Origin: JBLRWS01 sp047921075
Lineage (GTDB): Bacteria > Bacteroidota > Rhodothermia > Balneolales > Balneolaceae
Direction of reading: 5' to 3'
Assembly (NCBI GenBank): GCA_047921075.1
Contig: JBLRWS010000029.1
Span: 1 to 32,243 of the forward strand
Length of the DNA: 32,243 nucleotides
Part shown: piece after piece, positions 15,500 through 21,863 of the stretch
Layout of the letters: every line of letters starts with the position of its first letter
Position numbering within the stretch: the stretch's first letter is position 1
Notes under the pieces: model-generated
The model's database searches: none
What the model saw: the letters and a program-made list of their open reading frames with translations, nothing else
What the model was told of the DNA's origin: nothing
Translations under genes and position numbers: made by a program

Positions 15500-15555
15500 A
15501 GGTGGTTTGGTCACCCACTTCGCAGAAAAGGCGATCGTCCCAATCAGAAAAATGA
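15496..15555 (+). pseudogene. N-terminal fragment of a ParE/RelE-type toxin
   Basis: The frame beginning at ATG 15496, overlapping the antitoxin stop as ATGA, reads MKVVWSPTSQKRRSSQSEK and stops. MKVVWSPxxxxR is the typical first strand and helix start of ParE/RelE-superfamily toxins, which are normally about 90-100 residues, so more than three quarters of the gene is missing. The propeller lipoprotein gene ends on the other strand 18 nt further, so the deletion endpoint lies in this gap. The fragment cannot form a toxin fold. The identification rests on 12 or so residues plus the antitoxin context. Confidence 0.6.
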
Positions 15556-15573
15556 TTCATAATCTTTCACTGA

Positions 15574-16806
15574 TCAAGGAGTTGTCTCATTTCGGTCAAA
15601 CCGAAACCGATAGCGTACCACCTCTTCAAAACCGGCATCGTTAGGTTCGGCAGTGTAGAAAAAAGAGTTGTTCACGTGAAGGAGACGGGCCGATTGTGGC
15701 ATCGGCTGAACCGCAAGCAATCGGGATGAACGGTCATCAATCACCCACCACTCCGCCGGCTGGTCCACCCCGCGAAAGAGGGTGACCCAAATGCGCTGCT
15801 CATCATCCAGAAGCAGGCCGGTAAGCAGCGGCCAATGTGCAGGATAGGTGGCGCTGGTGCGAACGCGGTGAAGCTGATCGTTATGCAAATACGACGGGAA
15901 AACCACCTCATCCGGATGAAGCGGTACCCGCTCCGGATCGGCTATATAGGCACGCGGTTTGTGCCCGTTCGGGCGGGTAACCTGTATCACAGCGTCGGTG
16001 CTGTATGCGGTAACCAAAAAGCCGTTGCCCGCCATTGAATAGAGCGGACGCTCGGAAACCGACAGCAAGAATGGAGCAGGGCGGCCGGCATAATCACCCA
16101 CAAGATGGCGCACATCGGGCAATCGGTTAAGCTCTCGGGCAGGCTCTGCCTCATTCGGCTCTGCCAGCATAAACCGCACTTCGCCGCTGAGATCGTACAC
16201 CGGATTCCGTTCTTTTTGAAGCTTGTAAAACAGGCTTCCCCGGTCGGTGACTGTGATGGGAACCGGTGCATACCGGGCGTCTTCATCGCGCAATGAGTCA
16301 GGCGTTGGGGCAGAGAACGCAGGGTTTTGAGCCGGCACGGGCCCGTTGTCTGTCAGCGTAAAGGTATAGATCTCATCAGCGGCAACGTACAATCGGTTTC
16401 CGGTAATTCGCAGATGGGTGATCAACCCGAATGGAGAGTCGCCCGCCCCGGTGAGGCTGTCCGTTACAACGCCACGTGGATTGAATCGGTAGATAAGATG
16501 GCGATCGAATGCGCGCCCGGCCTGATATAGGTGTCCGCCCGGGGCGACCACGGCTGCGGTGATCTCATCCTGAAATAGCGAATCGCGATACGTCAGGTCA
16601 CGGGTTGCCATCAGTTGAAAGGCGGGGGATTGGATGTCGAGCACAATCAGGGAATCGGCGCCGCCGGCCAATCGCTCAAGACGATCTTCTCCGGCTCCGC
16701 ACTGAAGAAGGAACAGTGCCAGCGCCCCCATCAACCCGAAATAAAAGAGGGTTTGCTTGATGGCCGGGGCCAATGAACGGTTTCTCGAAGATGAACAGGT
16801 GGTCAT
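15574..16806 (-). CDS. six-bladed beta-propeller lipoprotein (second copy)
   Basis: Protein of 410 residues from the chosen start (MTTCSSSRNRSLAPA). A long hydrophobic segment, LFYFGLMGALALFLLQC, ends in a cysteine that is probably the lipid anchor, although Q before C is unusual for a lipobox. The rest has the beta-strand pattern of a 6-bladed propeller, with QRIWVTLFRG and ARLLHVNNSFFYTAEPNDAG corresponding to segments near the C-terminus of the paralogue at 8138-9265. An in-frame ATG at 16854 would add 16 residues and overlap the longest form of the divergent gene, so 16806 is preferred. Function unknown; likely envelope located. The neighbouring toxin-antitoxin relic ends 18 nt beyond the stop codon. 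Confidence 0.8.
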   Translation of the reverse strand: MTTCSSSRNRSLAPAIKQTLFYFGLMGALALFLLQCGAGEDRLERLAGGADSLIVLDIQSPAFQLMATRDLTYRDSLFQDEITAAVVAPGGHLYQAGRAFDRHLIYRFNPRGVVTDSLTGAGDSPFGLITHLRITGNRLYVAADEIYTFTLTDNGPVPAQNPAFSAPTPDSLRDEDARYAPVPITVTDRGSLFYKLQKERNPVYDLSGEVRFMLAEPNEAEPARELNRLPDVRHLVGDYAGRPAPFLLSVSERPLYSMAGNGFLVTAYSTDAVIQVTRPNGHKPRAYIADPERVPLHPDEVVFPSYLHNDQLHRVRTSATYPAHWPLLTGLLLDDEQRIWVTLFRGVDQPAEWWVIDDRSSRLLAVQPMPQSARLLHVNNSFFYTAEPNDAGFEEVVRYRFRFDRNETTP

Positions 16807-16913
16807 AGCAGGATGAAAATACGAAGTAGTTCGTAGTATTGAAAAACGAATCAACGATTGGTTCTTCGTCGAAAATTTGGCATGTTCATCAACGAACCAA
16901 ACAGATTACGATT

Positions 16914-17996
16914 GTGACACTCTCATCCACTCCATCCATTGTACTCTACGGCAGTTACGGATATTCGGGCAATCTTATTGCCGAGCGAGCTGCAGAACGA
17001 GGAATTCCGCTGTTGCTGGCCGGGCGGAATGCCGAAAAACTCCGCGAACAGGCCGAACGGCTGAAACTGCCGTGGAAAGCGGCATCGCTTGATCATCCCG
17101 AAGAGCTCGACGCGCTGCTCCATGGGAAAAGGGTGGTGCTTCACGCGGCCGGGCCGTTTGTCCATACCTGGAAGCCGATGCTCAGGGCCTGCCTGCGAAA
17201 CGGCTGCCACTACGCCGATATTACCGGCGAGGTGGATGTGTTTGAAGGGTGTAAGATGCACGATAGCAAACTGAAAAAAGCGGGGATTGCAGCGATGCCC
17301 GGCACCGGTTTTGATGTGGTGCCCACCGATTGTGTGGCCAAGCGCCTCTCGGAAGAGTGTGCCGATGCAGACCATCTGGAACTGGCATTTATGGGTGTTG
17401 GGGGCGGAGTATCACACGGAACCGCCCAGACGGTCACGCGGCAGCTGGGCGAGGGAGCACTCATTCGCAGAGATGGCGAATTGACGCGGGTTCCGGCAGC
17501 GTGGAAAACACGAACGGTATCCTTTGGCAGCCGAACCGCCTCGGTAACCACCATTCCCTGGGGAGATGTTTCCACAGCTTATACAACGACCGGCATACCC
17601 AATATTACGGTTTACATGGCGATGCCCCGGAACACAGTTCGCGCCATGAAATTGTCGAACTGGCTGGCTCCGCTGCTCCGTACCCGGCTGGTAAAATCGA
17701 GCCTCTCCCGGTGGATCCGAAAAAATGTGGAGGGTCCCGGCAAAGAGGCTCGCGAAACCGGGCGCAGCCTGATATGGGGGCGTGTCACCGGTGCATCGGG
17801 AGCTGAATGTACAGCACATCTTGAAACGTCGGAGGCGTACCATCTTACGGCTGTGTGTGCCCTTGAAGCTGCGGTTCGTCTGGCAGATGACGATCATGTT
17901 TCGGGTTACTGCACACCCGCCGGCCATTTCGGTTCCTCCTTCATCGAAGAGGTAGATCAGGTTACGATTCATGTGGAGTCCACCTCCGGAGATTGA
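16914..17996 (+). CDS. saccharopine dehydrogenase-like NAD(P)-binding oxidoreductase
   Basis: Protein of 360 residues from a GTG start. It opens with a Rossmann nucleotide-binding motif, SIVLYGSYGYSGNLIAERA, followed by LLAGRNAEKL, then HAAGPFVHTWKPML and YADITGEVDVF, and AMPGTGFDVVPTDCVA, all typical of the saccharopine dehydrogenase-like family that includes mycobacterial trans-acting enoyl reductase. Such proteins reduce C=C or imine bonds with NAD(P)H; the substrate here is unknown and no polyketide genes are near. An in-frame TTG at 16839 would add 25 poorly ordered residues and overlap the divergent gene region. The GTG places the Rossmann motif near the N-terminus as in relatives. No good ribosome binding site is visible for either. 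Confidence 0.82.
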   Translation: MTLSSTPSIVLYGSYGYSGNLIAERAAERGIPLLLAGRNAEKLREQAERLKLPWKAASLDHPEELDALLHGKRVVLHAAGPFVHTWKPMLRACLRNGCHYADITGEVDVFEGCKMHDSKLKKAGIAAMPGTGFDVVPTDCVAKRLSEECADADHLELAFMGVGGGVSHGTAQTVTRQLGEGALIRRDGELTRVPAAWKTRTVSFGSRTASVTTIPWGDVSTAYTTTGIPNITVYMAMPRNTVRAMKLSNWLAPLLRTRLVKSSLSRWIRKNVEGPGKEARETGRSLIWGRVTGASGAECTAHLETSEAYHLTAVCALEAAVRLADDDHVSGYCTPAGHFGSSFIEEVDQVTIHVESTSGD

Positions 17997-18032
17997 TTTC
18001 CAAACACAGAGTTCGTACTATATGTATGAAAT

Positions 18033-19082
18033 ATGTGTACATCAAAAAACAGATCAGCCCTCCGCGGCAGAGGAGTCGCAGCCAATCCCAAAGGACGATT
18101 CGAATCGAAAGAGGTAACGTACACATCAGAGCGCAAGCGTCCGAAAACAACGATTCTGAATGGTCATGCTGCCGGTATCATCTCCACCAACGCAAGCCCC
18201 GATATTCCGTTTGATGTGAGCCTGAATCCGTATCGCGGCTGCGAGCACGGTTGTGCGTATTGCTATGCCCGACCCACCCATGAATTTCTGGGCATGAGTG
18301 CCGGGCTCGATTTCGAAACGAAGATTGTGGCCAAGCGGGATGCCCCGCAGCTCTTGCGCGAAACGATTGCCAAACCGTCGTGGAAGCCGCAGGTTCTGGT
18401 GATGAGCGGTGTAACCGATCCCTATCAACCGGTAGAGAGGGAACTGAAACTGACGCGCGGCTGCATTCAGGTATTGTCGGAAACCCGGCACCCGCTGGTC
18501 ATCATCACCAAAAACGGCACGGTGACCCGCGATATCGATCTGTTGCTTCCGCTGGCCGGAGTCGGTGCGGTGCGTGTGGTGGTGTCGGTAACCAGCCTCG
18601 ATCGAGATCTGATTGGCGTACTGGAGCCCCGAACATCCCGTCCCGAGAAGCGATTGCAGGCTATTCGGGAGTTGTCGCGAGCGGGTATTCCGGTGCATGT
18701 AAACATCGCGCCGATCATTCCGGGATTGAACGACACAGAGGTCGTATCCATTCTGGAAGCGGTGAAAGAGGCCGGCGCGCTGAGTGCATCGTACACACTG
18801 GTGCGCCTGCCGTACGGGGTAAAAGATCTCTTTTCGGATTGGCTGGCCATTCACTTCCCGGACCGGAAGGAGAAGGTGCTGAACCATATTCGGGCTTGCA
18901 AGGGCGGAGTGTTGAACCGATCGGAATTCGGCGACCGTTTTAGCGGAACAGGAGCCTACGCCCGGCAGATTGCAGCACAAGTGGCTATTCACAAAAAACG
19001 GCTCGGGCTCGATGTGCCGCATCCCCCGCTGCAGGCCAACGCCTTTCGCCGTCCCCAAACCGCGCAGCTTCGTCTATTTTAA
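18033..19082 (+). CDS. PA0069 family radical SAM protein
   Basis: Radical SAM protein of 349 residues. The iron-sulfur ligands are C70, C74 and C77 in NPYRGCEHGCAYCYAR, within the SplB-like branch. The N-terminal RGRGVAANPKGRFE segment and the later VMSGVTDPYQPVE, PIIPGLND and FSGTGAYARQIA motifs are diagnostic of the PA0069 family. The domain generates a 5'-deoxyadenosyl radical; the physiological substrate of this family is not established. Spore photoproduct lyase activity is unlikely because the protein lacks the lyase's terminal regions. It stands 36 nt after the oxidoreductase gene. A weak GGGA/TCCC hairpin followed by a T-rich stretch (19104-19124) may end its transcript. Confidence 0.92.
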   Translation: MCTSKNRSALRGRGVAANPKGRFESKEVTYTSERKRPKTTILNGHAAGIISTNASPDIPFDVSLNPYRGCEHGCAYCYARPTHEFLGMSAGLDFETKIVAKRDAPQLLRETIAKPSWKPQVLVMSGVTDPYQPVERELKLTRGCIQVLSETRHPLVIITKNGTVTRDIDLLLPLAGVGAVRVVVSVTSLDRDLIGVLEPRTSRPEKRLQAIRELSRAGIPVHVNIAPIIPGLNDTEVVSILEAVKEAGALSASYTLVRLPYGVKDLFSDWLAIHFPDRKEKVLNHIRACKGGVLNRSEFGDRFSGTGAYARQIAAQVAIHKKRLGLDVPHPPLQANAFRRPQTAQLRLF

Positions 19083-19172
19083 TGGCAACGCACCCAACAT
19101 TTTGGGAGTGAAATCCCTATTTTTCGTGTTGTAGAAACGAAACTGAAACGCAAACCAAACCACCGCAACCGT

Positions 19173-19757
19173 ATGGCAGCTGTAAACTCCACCATGCTCG
19201 ATCTTGGTACCAAAGCCCCCGATTTTTCACTAACGGATGTACGATCCGGTTCAACCGTTTCGCGCGATGAGGCCGCCGGCGACAACGGTCTGCTGGTCAT
19301 GTTCATCTGCAATCACTGTCCCTACGTGAAGAACATGAAAACCGAATTGGCTGATTTTGCCCGTGAATATATGGACGCGGGACTCGGTGTAGCCGCCATC
19401 AGCTCCAACGATGTCGAAAACTATCCGGACGACAGCCCCGATAAAATGAAGCAGGATGCCGAGGCGTTCGATTATCCGTTTCCCTATCTGTATGATGAAT
19501 CGCAGGAAGTGGCCAAAGCGTACAAAGCTGCCTGTACACCCGATTTCTTTCTGTTTGATGCGGACCTGAAGCTGGCCTATCGCGGACAGTTTGATGATTC
19601 GCGCCCGGGCAACGACGCAAAGCCCACCGGCAGCGATATGCGGGATGCGGTGCAGGCGATGCTGGGCGGGGATGAGATTCCGGAAGAGGAACAGAAACCG
19701 AGTATCGGCTGCAACATCAAATGGAAACAAGGCAACGAGCCAGACTATTTTGGGTGA
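19173..19757 (+). CDS. redoxin/thioredoxin family protein (CNHCPYVK type)
   Basis: Protein of 194 residues with an AhpC/TSA-like thioredoxin fold: LGTKAPDFSLTDVRSG at the start, the active-site LVMFICNHCPYVKNMKTEL with C46 and C49, and the ACTPDFFLFDADLKLAYRGQFDD cis-proline loop. The CNHCPYVK signature marks a conserved subgroup of thioredoxin-family proteins in Bacteroidota and proteobacteria whose exact substrate is unknown. No signal peptide is present, so it is cytoplasmic. The C-terminus ends with IGCNIKWKQGNEP, typical of the subgroup, with a further cysteine. The stop codon lies 1 nt before pdxH, indicating coupled translation of this gene, pdxH and trmB. Confidence 0.87.
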   Translation: MAAVNSTMLDLGTKAPDFSLTDVRSGSTVSRDEAAGDNGLLVMFICNHCPYVKNMKTELADFAREYMDAGLGVAAISSNDVENYPDDSPDKMKQDAEAFDYPFPYLYDESQEVAKAYKAACTPDFFLFDADLKLAYRGQFDDSRPGNDAKPTGSDMRDAVQAMLGGDEIPEEEQKPSIGCNIKWKQGNEPDYFG

Positions 19758-19758
19758 T

Positions 19759-20403
19759 ATGACCAATACCGACATTGCCAGCCTTCGAAAAAACTATACC
19801 CGCGACGGATTGTCTGATGAGGTTATCGGCCGGGATCCCGTTTCTCTCTTTCGTACGTGGATTGATGAAGCGGTGAAAAGCGAAGTGACGGAGCCCAACG
19901 CGATGACGTTATGTACCGTACGCCCGGATGGCCGCCCGAACAGCCGCACCGTACTCCTGAAAGGGGTGGAGGAAGAATCGATCCACTTCTACACGAATTA
20001 CAACAGCCAAAAAGCAAGCGAACTGGAGCAACACCCGCAGGCGTCGGTCACTTTTTGGTGGCCTGAACTGGAGCGTCAGATTCGCCTCTCCGGGACGGTT
20101 CAAAAACTGCCGGATGAGGTATCGGCCGACTATTTCAAATCGCGGCCCCGCGAAAGCCAGCTGGGCGCCTGGGCATCGGACCAGAGCAGCGACATTGCAT
20201 CGCGGGCATTGCTGCAGCAAAAGGCAGAAGAGGTGGAACGCCGCTACGAAGGCAGGGAGGTGCCCAAACCTCCGCACTGGGGCGGGTTTGCCATTCGCAT
20301 AGAAGAGATTGAATTTTGGCAGGGCCGCCCCGGCCGGCTGCACGACCGTATCGCCTTTTGGAAAGAGGGCGGGAGCTGGCACTCCAAACGACTGCAACCC
20401 TGA
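19759..20403 (+). CDS. pdxH: pyridoxamine 5'-phosphate oxidase
   Basis: FMN-dependent oxidase of 214 residues that converts pyridoxine or pyridoxamine 5'-phosphate to pyridoxal 5'-phosphate, the last step of vitamin B6 synthesis and salvage. Seen: MTLCTVRPDGRPNSRTVLLKG (FMN-binding segment; here MTLCTV at 49-54 and SRTVLLKG at 62-69), FWWPELERQIRLSG, SRPRESQLGAWASDQS and the C-terminal FWQGRPGRLHDR (186-197). Length is that of the E. coli enzyme (218). The ATG at 19759 follows the upstream stop by 1 nt, and the start places MTNTDIASLRKNYTRDGL at the N-terminus as in relatives. The product supplies the cofactor for enzymes such as ThrC and the aminotransferase in this window, though they are not linked. 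Confidence 0.96.
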   Translation: MTNTDIASLRKNYTRDGLSDEVIGRDPVSLFRTWIDEAVKSEVTEPNAMTLCTVRPDGRPNSRTVLLKGVEEESIHFYTNYNSQKASELEQHPQASVTFWWPELERQIRLSGTVQKLPDEVSADYFKSRPRESQLGAWASDQSSDIASRALLQQKAEEVERRYEGREVPKPPHWGGFAIRIEEIEFWQGRPGRLHDRIAFWKEGGSWHSKRLQP

Positions 20404-20406
20404 GGT

Positions 20407-21072
20407 ATGGGACGAAAAGAGAAGCTGAAGCGAATTGGCGAAGTAGAGCAGTTCGAAAATGTATTTGAGTATGCCGACATCCGGGAAGAGCATCCGCTGA
20501 AAGGGAACTGGAACCGGAATGTATTTAAGAACGAGCACCCGATTGTGCTGGAACTGGCTTGCGGCAAAGGGGAATATTCGCTGCATCTGGCGCAGCTCTA
20601 CCCGAAGAAGAACCTGATTGGGGTAGACATCAAAGGGCCGCGTATCTGGCGCGGCGCCAAAACAGCCCTGGAGCAGAACATCACCAATGTGCGGTTTGTA
20701 CGCACCTTTATCGACTTTTTGGAGAATTTTTTCGGAAAGGAGGAAGTATCGGATATCTGGATCACCTTTCCCGATCCGTATCTAAAAAAGAGCAAGGCGA
20801 AGAAGCGGCTCACCTCCCCCAAGTTTCTCTCCATCTACCGGAGGGTGTGCAAACCCGGTTGCACCGTGAACCTGAAAACCGACTCACCGGAACTGTTTGC
20901 CTTTACCCTGGAGGTGATTGAAGAGGAGGGGCTGGAACTGCTCGATCGTGTGGATGATGTGTACGCCGAGCGGCCCGATGATCCCGTTCTCACACACAAA
21001 ACGCATTACGAAAAGCAGCACCTCGAAGCCGGACGCACCATCCGCTTTCTGAAGTTCCGGCTGTTTCCCTGA
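20407..21072 (+). CDS. trmB: tRNA (guanine-N7-)-methyltransferase
   Basis: SAM-dependent enzyme of 221 residues that methylates G46 in the variable loop of tRNA. The SAM-binding motif is VLELACGKGEYSLHLAQ (about 47-63), followed by LIGVDIKGPRIWRGAKTA, and the TrmB signature DIWITFPDPYLKKSKAKKRL begins at D116. The N-terminus is basic, as expected for tRNA binding. GAGGT directly precedes the ATG and overlaps the pdxH stop region (TGAGGTATG), so translation is coupled to pdxH. This is the last gene before a structured intergenic region (21098-21171). Confidence 0.95.
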   Translation: MGRKEKLKRIGEVEQFENVFEYADIREEHPLKGNWNRNVFKNEHPIVLELACGKGEYSLHLAQLYPKKNLIGVDIKGPRIWRGAKTALEQNITNVRFVRTFIDFLENFFGKEEVSDIWITFPDPYLKKSKAKKRLTSPKFLSIYRRVCKPGCTVNLKTDSPELFAFTLEVIEEEGLELLDRVDDVYAERPDDPVLTHKTHYEKQHLEAGRTIRFLKFRLFP

Positions 21073-21097
21073 TGATCACCAAAAATTGGCCGCCCCT

Positions 21098-21171
21098 CTG
21101 CTTGTAACGGATCTGTGAATGGAGGGAAATTGCATCAGCACGGCCTTGCCGTCAAGCAGAAATCGCAATTT
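21098..21171. other. intergenic region with mutually exclusive stem pairs
   Basis: Three complementary pairs lie in the 191 bp between trmB and the TetR gene: CTGCTTG/CAAGCAG (21098-21104 with 21153-21159), AAATTGC/GCAATTT (21127-21133 with 21165-21171) and a local hairpin ACGGC-CTT-GCCGT (21140-21152). The first two cross each other and cannot form as nested stems together. No T-run follows. It may be the 3' end of the trmB transcript, a small structured RNA or a regulatory element; nothing more can be said from sequence. Confidence 0.35.
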
Positions 21172-21202
21172 GATAACAAAACTGTTCTCCTGTCCGAATT
21201 CC

Positions 21203-21230
21203 TTGACATTCTCACAAAAAAGAGTAAATT
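21203..21230 (+). promoter_or_regulatory. promoter of the tetR-fadE operon
   Basis: A perfect -35 box TTGACA at 21203-21208 and a -10-like TAAATT at 21225-21230, separated by 16 nt. The predicted transcription start near 21237-21238 is next to the palindromic operator at 21240-21254, 26 nt before the TetR start codon. Confidence 0.6.
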
Positions 21231-21239
21231 GAAAATGTA

Positions 21240-21254
21240 GTTAACACTGTTAAC
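21240..21254. promoter_or_regulatory. palindromic operator of the TetR-type regulator
   Basis: GTTAAC-ACT-GTTAAC: perfect 6-bp arms, each self-complementary, around a 3-nt centre. It overlaps the expected transcription start, a position where bound repressor would block initiation. TetR-family regulators of fatty-acid oxidation commonly use TTAAC/GTTAA half-sites and lose affinity when acyl-CoA binds; autoregulation here is inferred from position. Confidence 0.6.
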
Positions 21255-21263
21255 CATCTGTCT

Positions 21264-21851
21264 ATGTCACTGAAAGAAGAATTATTAGATGTGAGCCGGA
21301 GCCTTCTCATTCGCGAGGGGTTCAGTAAGCTCTCGATGAGAAAAATTGCCCGAAAGGCCAACGTCACGGCAACGAGTATCTATCTCCATTTTAAAAACAA
21401 GGATGAGCTGCTGCTCGCCATTATTGAGAACAGCATTGCCAACCTGACGGCCGCTTTGAAAGAGCAGATGAATCCGGGCGACGATCCCGTAACGAAGTTC
21501 GAAAAGCTGGCCGATGCGTTTCTTTCGTATGCGATTCAAAATCCGCAGGAGTATGAAATTATCTACATGGTGCGGCCGGAAGAGATGCCGTCCTTCCCGA
21601 AAGACAAATTTCAGGAAATCCGAAACGTATACGAATTGATTGCCGAAATTATCCGCGAAGGGCAGAAAAAAGATCTCTTCATTCAGGATGATCCGCTGGT
21701 AAGCGCCTATACGGTATGGGCACAGCTACACGGTGTGGCATCGGTCATCATCGGCAAGCGTCTCGACACGCGCATTCCGCAGGAGGAGTTTATCCGCCAG
21801 GCGAAAGACCACATCATACAAGGATTTGTAACTCAAAAAACACCCGCTTAA
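21264..21851 (+). CDS. TetR/AcrR family transcriptional regulator, probable fatty-acid oxidation repressor
   Basis: Regulator of 195 residues. The N-terminal DNA-binding domain contains the helix-turn-helix LSMRKIARKANVTATSIYLHFKNKDEL (helix region about 22-48, with the TetR hallmark SIYLHFKNKDEL). The C-terminal ligand domain (about 60-190) is helical and has a TetR_C-type EYEIIYMVRPEEMPSFP segment. It is the first gene of a two-gene unit with fadE, 12 nt apart, which strongly suggests that it controls fatty-acid beta-oxidation and itself, probably with long-chain acyl-CoA as inducer. A promoter and palindromic operator are visible upstream. No Shine-Dalgarno sequence precedes the ATG. Confidence 0.9.
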   Translation: MSLKEELLDVSRSLLIREGFSKLSMRKIARKANVTATSIYLHFKNKDELLLAIIENSIANLTAALKEQMNPGDDPVTKFEKLADAFLSYAIQNPQEYEIIYMVRPEEMPSFPKDKFQEIRNVYELIAEIIREGQKKDLFIQDDPLVSAYTVWAQLHGVASVIIGKRLDTRIPQEEFIRQAKDHIIQGFVTQKTPA

Positions 21852-21863
21852 CGGAGGTCCCAC

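Noticed and set aside
17997..18050. AT-rich near-palindromic stretch before the radical SAM gene
   Set aside because: Alternating ATGTAT/ATATGT sequence gives several imperfect matches but no clean inverted repeat or promoter pair.
18126..19058. Long open frame on the minus strand opposite the radical SAM gene
   Set aside because: Fully antisense to a gene with diagnostic iron-sulfur motifs; composition is that of a complementary shadow frame.
19104..19124. Hairpin GGGA/TCCC followed by TATTTTT after the radical SAM gene
   Set aside because: Only four base pairs in the stem, too weak to list as a separate terminator; mentioned under the gene.
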